From positions 248,001 to 312,000 of the forward strand of contig NZ_STGU01000002.1 of NCBI RefSeq assembly GCF_004912135.1: a stretch of 64,000 nt of DNA, in the 5' to 3' direction. Each line of letters starts with the position of its first letter. Position 1 is the first letter of the stretch. Made by a program: the position numbers and the translations under genes. This DNA is from Rhizobium rosettiformans W3 (GTDB lineage Bacteria > Pseudomonadota > Alphaproteobacteria > Rhizobiales > Rhizobiaceae). Below, piece by piece: positions 44,443-53,013 of the stretch. Under the pieces are notes generated by a model. It saw only the letters and a program-made list of their open reading frames with translations, searched no databases and was not told where the DNA came from.

Positions 44443-44687
44443 CAGCCCTTGTCCCACAGGGTATCGAAGGCCTGGCGGGGAAGCGGCTTCTGCGCTTGCT
44501 CCTCGAGCACCACCTGATGCTTGGCGCGGAGGCGGGCAGCCGTCTCGAGCGGCGTCTCGGCAAGGCTGCGCCGCTCGATCGCTTCGCGCATGGCGATGAC
44601 GATGGCGTCGGTGATGCCGACGCCGGCCATCTGCGCGAACTGCCGTGTCAGCGCATCGGCCTCCGGATTGTTGACGTTGATGGCCAT
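44442..44687 (-). CDS. vapB: VapB-type antitoxin (PSK/Rv0623 family)
   Basis: 81 residues. MAINVNNPEADALTRQFAQM and DAIVIAMREAIERR are typical of the family with a transcription-factor-like N-terminus, followed by a helical C-terminal region. It precedes vapC with overlap. Two ATGTAGAT direct repeats lie just upstream. Confidence 0.85.
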   Translation of the reverse strand: MAINVNNPEADALTRQFAQMAGVGITDAIVIAMREAIERRSLAETPLETAARLRAKHQVVLEEQAQKPLPRQAFDTLWDKG

Positions 44688-44696
44688 TTTGGCTCC

Positions 44697-44726
44697 ATGT
44701 AGATTTTCTCGTCTCACAATGTAGAT
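44697..44726. promoter_or_regulatory. direct repeats upstream of vapBC
   Basis: ATGTAGAT at 44697-44704 and again at 44719-44726, 22 bp apart start to start (about two helical turns). They lie 9 to 39 bp upstream of the vapB start and could be the autoregulatory operator. Confidence 0.45.
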
Positions 44727-44825
44727 CAGGCTCGCCGTTTTTCCAAGGTTGCCCCGCTGGACGCTCGCGGGTTCCGGCGCGTACGCAGGCGGTTCTCCAA
44801 CCAAATCCATCAGATGGAGGCATTC

Positions 44826-45458
44826 ATGGCCTTTCATGAGCAGCGTTTTCCGCTGCGGCTGTCGCTGACATCGAGCGGTGGGCCGGGGCGGCAGACGGAT
44901 ATTGTGTCGCTGTCGAACGGGCGCGAGGCGCGCAATCGGCGCTGGCGGTTTTCCAGACGCCGCTACGATGTTGGGACGGCGGTGCGGTCGGTGGCCGATC
45001 TCTATGCTGTCTTGGAATTCTTCGAGGCGCGCGGCGGGCAGCTGCACGGCTTTCGCTTTCGCGATCCCGTCGATGGTTCCTCCGCGCGGCCGGGCGAGGC
45101 GGTGACGCCGCTCGACCAGTGGATCGGGACAGGCGACGGCGAGACCGCGGCGTTTCAGCTGGTGAAGGCCTATGGCGATGGCGCGGCGGTGGAGCGGCGG
45201 CCGGTGGTGAAGCCGGTGGCCGGGTCGGTGCGGATCGCGCGCGATGGTGTCGAACTGACCGAGGGGTTCACCTGCGATGCGGCGACCGGGATCGTGACGT
45301 TCGCGGCCGGGCATGTGCCGGGTGAGGGTGCCGAGATCCGGGCGGGCTTCGACTATGACGTGCCGGTGCGGTTCGACACCGACCGGATCGAGATCGATCT
45401 CGAAGCCTTTCGGGCCGGGCGCATTCCCTCCATTCCGCTGATCGAGGTGATCCCATGA
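44826..45458 (+). CDS. GTA DUF2460 distal tail protein (g12)
   Basis: 210 residues from ATG 44826 (GGAGG 6 bases upstream; ATG 44814 would add four residues). FHEQRFPLRLSLTSSGGPG and HGFRFRDPVDGSS mark the DUF2460 family. It is the RcGTA g12 position (distal tail). It overlaps the hub gene (ATGA). Confidence 0.9.
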   Translation: MAFHEQRFPLRLSLTSSGGPGRQTDIVSLSNGREARNRRWRFSRRRYDVGTAVRSVADLYAVLEFFEARGGQLHGFRFRDPVDGSSARPGEAVTPLDQWIGTGDGETAAFQLVKAYGDGAAVERRPVVKPVAGSVRIARDGVELTEGFTCDAATGIVTFAAGHVPGEGAEIRAGFDYDVPVRFDTDRIEIDLEAFRAGRIPSIPLIEVIP

Positions 45459-46351
45459 AGCGACTTCCGCAAGCGCTGGCCGCGCATGTGGCGACCGGCG
45501 AGACGACGCTTTGCCGTGCCTGGCGGGTGACCTGCCGCGATGGCTTTCGGCTGGGCCTGACCGAGCACGACCAGCGGCTGGTCTTTGACGGCACGGTGTT
45601 CGAGCCGGGCACGGGGTTTGCCGCGACCGAGGCAAGCAGCGCCAGCGGGCTCGCCGCTCCCGGCGCGGAGGTGCGCGGCGGGTTTTCGAGCGAGGCGATC
45701 ACGGAAGCCGATCTGGCCGCCGGGCGTTATGACGGGGCGCGGGTCGAGCTTTTTCTCGTCAACTGGCAGGCGCCGGAGGACCAGCATGTGCTGGTCACGG
45801 TGCAGGAGATCGGCGAGGTGAGCCGGGCGGGGCCGGGCTTTTCAGCCGAACTCCGGAGTTTTGCCCATCGCCTGCAACAGCCGGAGGGGCGGATCTACAA
45901 CCGGCGCTGCGACGCCGATCTCGGTGATGCCAGGTGCCGGGTGAATATGGCGGTCGCGAACCGCCGCGTTTCGGCTGTGGTTGCGCAAGTGCTCGCGGCA
46001 GACCATGTGGCGGTGTCGGGGCTGCCGGATCTGGCCGAGGGGCATTTCCGGCTGGGCCATCTGCGCTTCGATGCCGGCCTGCTTGCCGGGCGGCGGGTGG
46101 CGATCGAGGAGAGCGGGGCGGCGGAAGGCGGGCTGGTGATGCTGAGGCTCTGGCTGCCACTGGAGGCGCGACCGGCAGCCGGCGATGCCGTGACGCTGAC
46201 GGTCGGCTGCGACAAGAGTTTCGCCACCTGTCGAGAGAAGTTTGGCAACCAGCTGAATTTTCGCGGGTTTCCGCATATGCCGGGCAGCGACTTTGCCTAT
46301 TCCTATGTCAGCGGCGACAGCACCCATGACGGCGGGGTGCTTTATCGGTGA
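45455..46351 (+). CDS. GTA tail hub protein (g13, DUF2163/BR0599)
   Basis: 298 residues. DUF2163 N-terminal domain with YNRRCDADLGDARCRV, and the BR0599-type C-terminus with DKSFATCREKFGNQLNF. Two cysteine pairs (one about 9 and one about 7 residues apart) are placed as in tail-hub proteins that bind an iron-sulphur centre. It overlaps the g12 stop. No defect is visible. Confidence 0.88.
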   Translation: MKRLPQALAAHVATGETTLCRAWRVTCRDGFRLGLTEHDQRLVFDGTVFEPGTGFAATEASSASGLAAPGAEVRGGFSSEAITEADLAAGRYDGARVELFLVNWQAPEDQHVLVTVQEIGEVSRAGPGFSAELRSFAHRLQQPEGRIYNRRCDADLGDARCRVNMAVANRRVSAVVAQVLAADHVAVSGLPDLAEGHFRLGHLRFDAGLLAGRRVAIEESGAAEGGLVMLRLWLPLEARPAAGDAVTLTVGCDKSFATCREKFGNQLNFRGFPHMPGSDFAYSYVSGDSTHDGGVLYR

Positions 46352-46369
46352 GGCGCAGGCACCTCCCAC

Positions 46370-46592
46370 CCGCCCTCGTCGTTCTGATGTCGCTTCGCTC
46401 CCACCTCAGGATGAGGGCTACCGCTCGGTCTGCTGGATCTATGCCTCTCAGAGCCGCTGCCTCATCCTGAGAAGCCCTGCGCAACCAGGGCCTCGAAGGA
46501 TCCTATTTCGCATGTCCGAGCGTCAGAGCCCTCTCCGGGTCACCCCCACCCGCCGCTTTGCGGCGACGTCCCCCCTTCAAGGGGGAGATACG
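46370..46592. repeat. family B and family A repeats after the hub gene
   Basis: Family B fragments (CTCATCCTGAGAAGCCCTGC, CCTCGAAGGATCC) span about 46370-46505 and a family A repeat (GCCGCTTTGCGGCGACGTCC) spans 46539-46589. Confidence 0.7.
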
Positions 46593-46639
46593 GGCGCTGG
46601 CGCCCGGCCCATCTTCCCCCAGCATGAAAGGACTACATC

Positions 46640-47260
46640 ATGAAAATCATCTGCCCCGACGGAGACGGCTATTCCTACTATGTCCAGGCGGTCGACGAGA
46701 CCCGGTATGCGCGGGTGAACGGCGTCGAGACATTTCTGGTGAAGGCCGGCGACTACTGGAACGGGCCTGACGGCAGCGATGCGCAGAACTATCGCGAGCG
46801 CTGCGAGGCGCGGGTGACGACGGAGGATGCGGTCGGCTCCACCTGGCGCTATGCCTTTCACCTGAAGATCCCGGAGAACTATCCGGAATTCAGCCCGAAG
46901 CAGACGCTCGGGCAATGGCATAACGGCTCCTATGACAGCGTCTTCAACCGTTACGAGGAAGGTGTCTTCACCATCTGCCTCAACAACAAGGAGACGGGCG
47001 TGTTCGACGAGACCGAGGTCACCGTCACCAAGGGCGTCTGGAACACCTTCAGCTATACCTTCACCTGGCACCCGACCGCCGGTGCCGTGGCAGCGTCAGT
47101 CAACGGGCGCACCGTGCTGCGGCGAAGCGGGTTTGCGCTTCTGCCGGCGGCGACGACCTCGGTCTATTTCAAGTATGGCATCTATCGCAACATGGCAGCG
47201 GGGCTCGTCGGGCCGGATCAGCAGGTGAGTTATCGCCGGGTAAGCCGGGCGGCGGTGTGA
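46640..47260 (+). CDS. polysaccharide lyase-like protein
   Basis: 206 residues, AAGGA 8 bases before the ATG. I read it as the heparin lyase I/PL-type beta-jelly-roll family: ETFLVKAGDYWNGPDGSD, TLGQWHNGSYDSVFNRYEE and STVYFKYGIYR-like text near the end (SVYFKYGIYRNMAAG). No signal peptide is seen. It lies between the hub and NlpC/P60 genes, where a depolymerase acting on cell-surface glycans would be useful to a tail. Substrate unknown. Confidence 0.65.
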   Translation: MKIICPDGDGYSYYVQAVDETRYARVNGVETFLVKAGDYWNGPDGSDAQNYRERCEARVTTEDAVGSTWRYAFHLKIPENYPEFSPKQTLGQWHNGSYDSVFNRYEEGVFTICLNNKETGVFDETEVTVTKGVWNTFSYTFTWHPTAGAVAASVNGRTVLRRSGFALLPAATTSVYFKYGIYRNMAAGLVGPDQQVSYRRVSRAAV

Positions 47261-47567
47261 GGGGGTAGTGACTTGGTAACACCCTCCCCTCGAGGGGGAG
47301 GGTCGGACCGGAGGTCCGGGGTGGGGTGACGACCGCCTGCTCCTCAAGTTCACCCCCACCCGCCGCTTCGCGACGACCTCCCCCCTCAAGGGGGAGGTGG
47401 GTGGCTGCAGGCGGTCCGCCCTCATCCTGAGCTGCCCCGCGCGAGCAGGGGCCTCGAAGGACCCTGTTATGGGCCTCGACCCTTCGAGGCCCTCGCGCAG
47501 CGAGGGCACCTCAGGGTGAGGGGAAATCTTGGCGAGTGTCGCGGCAATGCCGCGCTTCGCCTCAATC
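47261..47567. repeat. family A and B repeats
   Basis: Family A repeats (GGTCGGACCGGAGGTCCGGG at about 47282-47328 and CGCCGCTTCGCGACGACCTC at 47349-47402) and a family B pair (47419-47522) fill the gap. No gene is supported. Confidence 0.8.
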
Positions 47568-47870
47568 TTATGGATCTGCGTCCATCGGCAGATCCGGAGG
47601 CCGCATGCGGCCGTGGCGGATCGTCACGAGGATGATCCGGTCTGCCTCGATCCTGTAGTCGATCAGATAGTCGCCGGTCACCAAGGTGCGGGCACCTGGG
47701 ACGGGGAGGCTGCGGGCAACCGGGCCGGCTTCGGGATGGGCCGTGAGAAGAAGCTTCGCATCAGAGATCCGCGCGGCGAAAGCTTTCGCTGCCGCTGGAT
47801 TGCGTTGCTGCAGATAGTGCATTTCCGTTCGAAGCCAGCGCGCCGCCGATTTCGAAAGGATGACGTGCAT
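47568..47870 (-). CDS. ParE/RelE-family toxin
   Basis: 100 residues. HVILSKSAARWLRTEMHYLQ and DYLIDYRIEADRIILVTIRHG match the ParE/RelE superfamily (the last motif is the typical C-terminal strand). It follows the antitoxin gene with a 1-nt overlap. Confidence 0.85.
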   Translation of the reverse strand: MHVILSKSAARWLRTEMHYLQQRNPAAAKAFAARISDAKLLLTAHPEAGPVARSLPVPGARTLVTGDYLIDYRIEADRIILVTIRHGRMRPPDLPMDADP

Positions 47871-48130
47871 CAGGCGACCTTATCGGATGCGATGCGCTTC
47901 AAGTCCTTGAGGACCTCGTCCAGATCTTCCACGTCGCCTGCTGCGACCTCGGCGAGGCCCTGTTGATAGGCAAGAATATCTGCGCCTTCCTGTTGAAGAT
48001 AGGCTTTCAGTGCCCGGACCATGACCCAGCTGCGTGAGCGTTCGGTCGCCCGTGCGATTGTCTCGATATCGGCGAGCACGTCCGCGGGTATGCGGAGCGT
48101 AATCGGATCAGACAGTGTGGGCTTGGTCAT
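47870..48130 (-). CDS. ribbon-helix-helix antitoxin (ParD/CopG-like)
   Basis: 86 residues from ATG 48130 (GGAGG 5 bases upstream; longer frames reach 48142 and 48217). DPITLRIPADVLADIETIAR and ATERSRSWVMVRALKAYL form a CopG-type ribbon-helix-helix. The C-terminal EDLDEVLKDLKRIA helix probably wraps the toxin. Two tandem 10-bp repeats upstream are a likely operator. Confidence 0.85.
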   Translation of the reverse strand: MTKPTLSDPITLRIPADVLADIETIARATERSRSWVMVRALKAYLQQEGADILAYQQGLAEVAAGDVEDLDEVLKDLKRIASDKVA

Positions 48131-48148
48131 CGGAGCCTCCATGGCGAA

Positions 48149-48168
48149 TGTAATACATTGTAATACGG
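48149..48168. promoter_or_regulatory. tandem repeats upstream of parDE-like genes
   Basis: TGTAATACAT (48149-48158) and TGTAATACGG (48159-48168) are two tandem 10-bp units, 19 bp before the antitoxin start. Ribbon-helix-helix antitoxins bind such short repeats. The AATAC stretch could overlap the -10 on the reverse strand. Confidence 0.5.
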
Positions 48169-48212
48169 ATTGGCTGCAGGGTGAAGGGGGAGATGCGCGA
48201 GGCGGGGTTACC

Positions 48213-48319
48213 TTCATCCTGAGGTGCCCCTGCGAAAGCGGGCGTCGAAGGATCCTTCAATGGGCCTCGACCCTTCGAGGCCCTCGCGGGGCGAGGGCGC
48301 CTCAGGGTGAGGGGCGATG
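48213..48319. repeat. family B repeat
   Basis: CATCCTGAGGTGCCCCTGCG to CTCAGGGTGAGGGG, a near-complete family B unit upstream of the NlpC/P60 gene. About 300 bp between genes (48131-48432); otherwise no gene. Confidence 0.8.
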
Positions 48320-48432
48320 GCAGCGCGCAGGCTCTCCCCCCGCGGTCGGGCGTTGCGGCGCGCGCGATCCCCGCGCTTTTGCTTCCGAGACCCATCACCT
48401 GTTGGCACCATACCAACTCACAGGAGCCTCCC

Positions 48433-48933
48433 ATGTCCATCAATGCACAAGTCCTGGCGGTGGCCGGGATGTGGATCGGCACGCCCTATCGGCATCAGGG
48501 GGCGGTGAAGGGGGTGGGGTGCGATTGTCTGGGGCTCGTCCGCGGGATCTGGCGGGAGCTTTATGGGCAAGAGCCGGAAGCGGTGCCGGCCTATGCGCCT
48601 GACTGGGCGGAACGGGGCGGAGAGGAGCGGCTGTTGGCGGCGGCGGCTCGGCATTTTTTGAGCGTGCCGTCCTTTGCGGAGAGCCGGCCGGGAGATCTGG
48701 TGCTGTTTCGCTTTCGACCCCATCTGGCGGCGAAACATGCGGGGATTTTGGCGCGGCTGCCAGACGAGTGTAGCGGCACGGACGGCGCTGCCTGCCTTGA
48801 AAGAGCCGGCGCCGTGCCCATCCCCGATGCCTTCATCCACGCTTACGAGCAATCGGCGGTGACGCTGTCGGCGCTGGTGCCGGGGTGGCGGCGCAAGATT
48901 GCCGGCATCTATCGCTTTCCTGAGAGGATCTGA
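48433..48933 (+). CDS. GTA NlpC/P60 peptidase (g14)
   Basis: 166 residues from ATG 48433 (the ORF to 48307 lacks support). Catalytic Cys in KGVGCDCLGLVRGIW near residue 29 and the His in AKHAGILARL. The family cuts peptidoglycan peptides, allowing the tail to pass the cell wall. It is followed 2 bp later by g15. Confidence 0.9.
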   Translation: MSINAQVLAVAGMWIGTPYRHQGAVKGVGCDCLGLVRGIWRELYGQEPEAVPAYAPDWAERGGEERLLAAAARHFLSVPSFAESRPGDLVLFRFRPHLAAKHAGILARLPDECSGTDGAACLERAGAVPIPDAFIHAYEQSAVTLSALVPGWRRKIAGIYRFPERI

Positions 48934-48935
48934 CG

Positions 48936-51900
48936 ATGGCGACCATTCTTCTGCAGGCGGCGGGGGCGGCCCTTGGTTCGGTCTTCGGCCCTGTCGGTGC
49001 GATCATCGGGCGCGCGGCGGGGGCACTGGCGGGCAGCGTGATCGATCGCAGTCTGCTGGGCGGAACGCGCGAGGTGAATGGCGCGCGGCTCTCCTCGGCG
49101 CGGCTTGCCGGCGCGAGCGAGGGAACGGCGATCCCGCGGCTCTATGGCACGGCAAGGCTTGGCGGCACGCTGATCTGGGCGACTCGCTTCGAGGAGGAGA
49201 CGGTGACCGAGCGGACCGGCGGCAAATCCTCCGGCGGCACGCGCACGACCACCTATCGCTACTATGCCAATCTGGCGCTCGGGCTTTGCGAGGGGCCGAT
49301 CGCCGGCGTGCGGCGTGTCTGGGCCGACGGGCGCGAACTCGACACGGCCGAGATCGAGATGCGGGTATACAGCGGCACGGAAAGCCAGCCGGCCGATCCG
49401 CTGATTGCGGCCAAGCAGGGCAGCGGCCGGGCGCCAGCCTATCGCGGGCTGGCATACGTTGTCTTCGAGCGGCTGCCGCTGGATGATTTCGGCAATCGCA
49501 TTCCGCTTCTTCAGTTCGAGGTCATCCGGCCCGTGGGGACGCTGGAGGAGAAGATCAAGGCAGTCACGATCATTCCCGGTGCGACCGAGCATGGTTATGC
49601 GACCACACGTATTTCGGATGCACCGCGCGAGGGCGAGAAACGCTGGCTGAACCGCAACACGCTGTTTGCGTCGACCGACTGGCAGGCCTCGCTGGATGAG
49701 TTGCAGGCGCTCTGCCCCAACCTCGAAAGCGTGGCGCTGGTGGTCGCCTGGTTCGGCACGGATCTGCGCGCCGGAAATTGCCGGGTGCTGCCGGGCGTCG
49801 AGGTGAGCTATCGCCGCGAGGAGAGCCGGGCGTGGGGCGTGGCAGGCTTGTCGCGCGATGAGGCTTACGTGGTGTCGCGCCATGCTGGTGGCCCGGCCTA
49901 TGGCGGCTCGCCGAGCGATCAGAGCCTCATCGAAGCGATCCGCGACCTGAAGGCGCGCGGCTTGAAGGTGACGCTCTATCCATTTGTTTTGATGGACATT
50001 CCCGCAGGAAACGGTCTGCCCGATCCCTATGGCGGAACCGAGCAGGCGGCCTATCCCTGGCGGGGGCGGATCACGGCCTATCCGGCGAGCGCCGACAAGA
50101 CGGCGGCGGCGCGGGCACAGGTTTCGACATTCGTGACACGCAGCGAGGGCTACCGGCGGTTCGTGCGGCACTATGCGACGCTCGCGGCCTCGGCCGGCGG
50201 GGTGGACGGATTCCTGCTGGGCTCGGAACTGAAGGGGCTGACGACGCTGCGCGATGAGGTCAACGCCTTTCCCTTCGTCGAGGCGCTGGTGTCGCTGGCC
50301 GGCGAGGTTCGCGACATTTTGGGAGGCGCAACGGCGATCTCTTATGGAGCGGACTGGAGCGAATATTTCGGCCATCAGCCGGCGGATGGCTCGGGCGACG
50401 TTTTCTTCCATCTCGACGCGCTCTGGGCGAGCCCTGACGTCTCGGCTGTCGGCATCGACAATTACATGCCGTTGGCCGACTGGCGGGATGACGATCTGGA
50501 GGAGGCGAGCCCGGACGGGTTTGCGGGCGCTGACGATGCGGAGGCTTTCGCCCGCATGCTGACGGCGGGCGAGGGCTATGACTGGTTCTATGCCAGCGCG
50601 GCGGACCGGCAGGCGCGGGTGAGGACGTCGATCACCGATGGTGCCTATGGCAAGCCCTGGGTGTTCAGGTTCAAGGATCTCGAAAGCTGGTGGGGCAACC
50701 GCCACTACAACCGGATCGGCGGGATGGAGCAGGCAAGCCCGACGGCGTGGATGCCTGAGATGAAACCCTTCTGGTTCACCGAACTCGGCTGCGGCGCGGT
50801 GGACAAGGGGGCGAACCAGCCGAATGTCTTTGTCGACGCGAAATCGGTGGAGAGCGGCAGGCCGTATTTTTCAGCGGGTCAGCGCAGCGACAGCCAGCAA
50901 CGGCGGTTTCTGGAGGCGCATCTCGACCACTGGCAAGGCAGTGACGCGCCGGCGGGCATGGTCGATCCCGAGGGCATCTATGTCTGGACCTGGGACGCCC
51001 GGCCTTTTCCCGCCTTTCCGGAGAATTCCGGGCTCTGGGCCGACGGGTTGAACTGGCGCACGGGGCATTGGCTGAACGGGCGGTTGGGCACGGCGACATT
51101 GGCCGATACCATTGCTGCGATTCTCAGGGATCACGGCTTTGATGACTTCGATGTGTCGGAGGTGGCGGGCGATCTCGGTGGTTACGTGAAGGGGGATCTC
51201 ACTTCGGCGCGCGATCTGATCGAGCCGCTGATCGAGCTCTTCCAGATCGACGTGATCGAAGAGGGCGGGCGCTTGAAGTTTCGCACGCGGCCGACGGCGA
51301 GCCTGCCAGCGCGGGAGATCACCGTGCTGGCTGACCTCGCCGACCAGCCGCTCTGGAGCGAGACGCGTGGCCATGACAGCGATTTTGCCTCGGAAGCGCT
51401 GGTGACCTTCTACGATCCGGCCGCCGATTATGCCGAGGCGAGCGTGCGCTCGCGCAAGGTGGAGGCGGCGACCGAGCGACAGCTTGTCCGCGACCTGCCG
51501 GCGGCGATCCCTGAAGAGACGGCGCTCGCCGCGGCCGAGGGCTGGCTGCGCGACAACCGGCTGGCGCGGCGCACTCAGCAACTGGCGCTGGGGCCGGGGG
51601 AGGTGGCGGTCGAGCCGGGGGATGTGCTGCGCTTTCCCGAGGGGCCAGAGGGGCGCTTTCTGGTGCAAGGGATCGAAGACGGTTTCGAACGGCGGCTGAC
51701 GCTCAGGGCCTTTGCGGGAAACGTGTCTGCACCGGTTGCCGTTGTGGATCCTGATCGTTTGCCGGATGGTGGCGGTGCCCAGGGTTTCGCGCCGGTGGTG
51801 ACCTTCCTCGATCTGCCGAGGCTGGAGGGTGCAAGCCATTCCGGCGATGCGAGCGTCGCGGCTTTTGCGCGCCCCTGGCGGCGGCTTGCGGTGTCGAGCT

Positions 51901-52715
51901 CGCCGGAGGCGGAGGCATACCGGCTCAGACTGACGCTCGATCGCCCGGCAACGATCGGGCGGTTGGTCGAGGCGTTGGGGCCGGGGCCCGTCGGACGCTT
52001 CGATCCGGGGAATGCAGTCTTGGTCGATCTCATCGGCGGGGCCTTTGCCTCGGCCAGCCGCTTGGCCGTGCTTTCGGGCACGAACCGGCTCGCCGTCCGC
52101 GCGGCACATGGTGGCTGGGAGGTCTTGGGCTTTGCCGAGGCCGAGGAGGTGGCGACGGGTCGCTTCCGGTTGACGGGTCTGCTGCGCGGGCTGGGCGGCA
52201 CGGAGGATGCGACCGCTGCCGGGGCGGTGGTCGGAGCCGAGGTCGTGCAGCTCGACGAGGCGGTGCGATCGCTGGGGCTTGTAAATGCCGAACGCGGCGC
52301 GGCGCAGAACTGGATCCTGGAGCCGATGGGGCTGGTGACGGAGCTGTCGGGACCCTTTGTCTTCGACGGCGGCCTGCGGGCCGAGACGCCGCTTTCGCCG
52401 GTGCATGCGCGGGTGGTGCGGCTGGTGTCGGGCGATCTGCGGATCTCCTGGATCCGCCGCAGCCGCATCGATGCCGATGCCTGGGCTGAAGGGGAGGTGC
52501 CGCTTGACGAGGCGGAGGAGCGCCACCGGCTGGAAATCATGAATGGCAGCGCCGTGGTCCGCACGGTGGAGGTCGGCGAGGCGGAGTTTACCTATGCAGC
52601 TGCCGATGAGCTGGCCGATTTCGGAATACCGCAGACGGTACTTGGCTTGCGCCTGCGCCAGCTGGGGCGGCTTTCCGCCGGTCTGCCGCTGGAGGCGGTG
52701 GTCGCAGTTCGATGA
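48936..52715 (+). CDS. GTA host-specificity/megatron baseplate protein (g15)
   Basis: 1259 residues with AGAGGA upstream. Residues about 420-730 hold a TIM-barrel-like domain: ETKPFWFTELGCGAVDKGA-like text near residue 605 (MKPFWFTELGCGAVDKGANQ). The C-terminal half is the rcc01698-type phage tail domain, with the ending LGLRLRQLGRLSAGLPLEAV. It forms the baseplate tip of RcGTA-type particles. The frame is intact. Confidence 0.93.
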   Translation: MATILLQAAGAALGSVFGPVGAIIGRAAGALAGSVIDRSLLGGTREVNGARLSSARLAGASEGTAIPRLYGTARLGGTLIWATRFEEETVTERTGGKSSGGTRTTTYRYYANLALGLCEGPIAGVRRVWADGRELDTAEIEMRVYSGTESQPADPLIAAKQGSGRAPAYRGLAYVVFERLPLDDFGNRIPLLQFEVIRPVGTLEEKIKAVTIIPGATEHGYATTRISDAPREGEKRWLNRNTLFASTDWQASLDELQALCPNLESVALVVAWFGTDLRAGNCRVLPGVEVSYRREESRAWGVAGLSRDEAYVVSRHAGGPAYGGSPSDQSLIEAIRDLKARGLKVTLYPFVLMDIPAGNGLPDPYGGTEQAAYPWRGRITAYPASADKTAAARAQVSTFVTRSEGYRRFVRHYATLAASAGGVDGFLLGSELKGLTTLRDEVNAFPFVEALVSLAGEVRDILGGATAISYGADWSEYFGHQPADGSGDVFFHLDALWASPDVSAVGIDNYMPLADWRDDDLEEASPDGFAGADDAEAFARMLTAGEGYDWFYASAADRQARVRTSITDGAYGKPWVFRFKDLESWWGNRHYNRIGGMEQASPTAWMPEMKPFWFTELGCGAVDKGANQPNVFVDAKSVESGRPYFSAGQRSDSQQRRFLEAHLDHWQGSDAPAGMVDPEGIYVWTWDARPFPAFPENSGLWADGLNWRTGHWLNGRLGTATLADTIAAILRDHGFDDFDVSEVAGDLGGYVKGDLTSARDLIEPLIELFQIDVIEEGGRLKFRTRPTASLPAREITVLADLADQPLWSETRGHDSDFASEALVTFYDPAADYAEASVRSRKVEAATERQLVRDLPAAIPEETALAAAEGWLRDNRLARRTQQLALGPGEVAVEPGDVLRFPEGPEGRFLVQGIEDGFERRLTLRAFAGNVSAPVAVVDPDRLPDGGGAQGFAPVVTFLDLPRLEGASHSGDASVAAFARPWRRLAVSSSPEAEAYRLRLTLDRPATIGRLVEALGPGPVGRFDPGNAVLVDLIGGAFASASRLAVLSGTNRLAVRAAHGGWEVLGFAEAEEVATGRFRLTGLLRGLGGTEDATAAGAVVGAEVVQLDEAVRSLGLVNAERGAAQNWILEPMGLVTELSGPFVFDGGLRAETPLSPVHARVVRLVSGDLRISWIRRSRIDADAWAEGEVPLDEAEERHRLEIMNGSAVVRTVEVGEAEFTYAAADELADFGIPQTVLGLRLRQLGRLSAGLPLEAVVAVR

Positions 52716-52738
52716 TGATCAACGAAGAGGAGAAGGAC

Positions 52739-52948
52739 ATGCTGGAGATGAAACCCTGGTATCAGTCGAAGACCGTCTGGGGCGCCCTGATTGCGATGGC
52801 GGCGCCATTGTTCGGTCGCGCCGGGCTGGAGCTGGGCGGCGCCGAGCAGGCGGAGATTGCCGACGCGCTGACCACGCTCGTCGGCACACTTGGCGGGCTT
52901 CTGGCGCTTTACGGGCGGCTGACAGCGACGAAGGGCGTGGGCGGTTGA
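52739..52948 (+). CDS. holin-like small membrane protein
   Basis: 69 residues from ATG 52739 (AGGAG 6 bases upstream; the frame could open at 52712). MKPWYQSKTVWGALIAMAAP and TTLVGTLGGLLALYGRL give two membrane segments separated by a short polar loop, as in phage holins. It immediately follows g15. A role with the endolysin at 28.0 kb in particle release is inferred. Confidence 0.6.
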   Translation: MLEMKPWYQSKTVWGALIAMAAPLFGRAGLELGGAEQAEIADALTTLVGTLGGLLALYGRLTATKGVGG

Positions 52949-52961
52949 GGGGCGGCACCTT

Positions 52962-52972
52962 TACGACGTAAG
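52962..52972. promoter_or_regulatory. palindrome upstream of prlF-yhaV
   Basis: TTACGACGTAA is a perfect 11-bp palindrome 42 bp before the prlF start. PrlF-type antitoxins bind DNA to repress their operon, so this is a candidate operator. Confidence 0.45.
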
Positions 52973-53013
52973 GAATTTCCATTACCTTGGGCACGATCAA
53001 CAGGTCCAGGCCC

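Noticed and set aside
48909..50705. Long reverse ORF over the GTA baseplate gene
   Set aside because: Shadow of g15. GC-rich codon bias opens the opposite strand; no ribosome binding site or family.
50871..52526. Second long reverse ORF over g15
   Set aside because: Same reason; it contains no recognisable motif and covers a conserved GTA gene.
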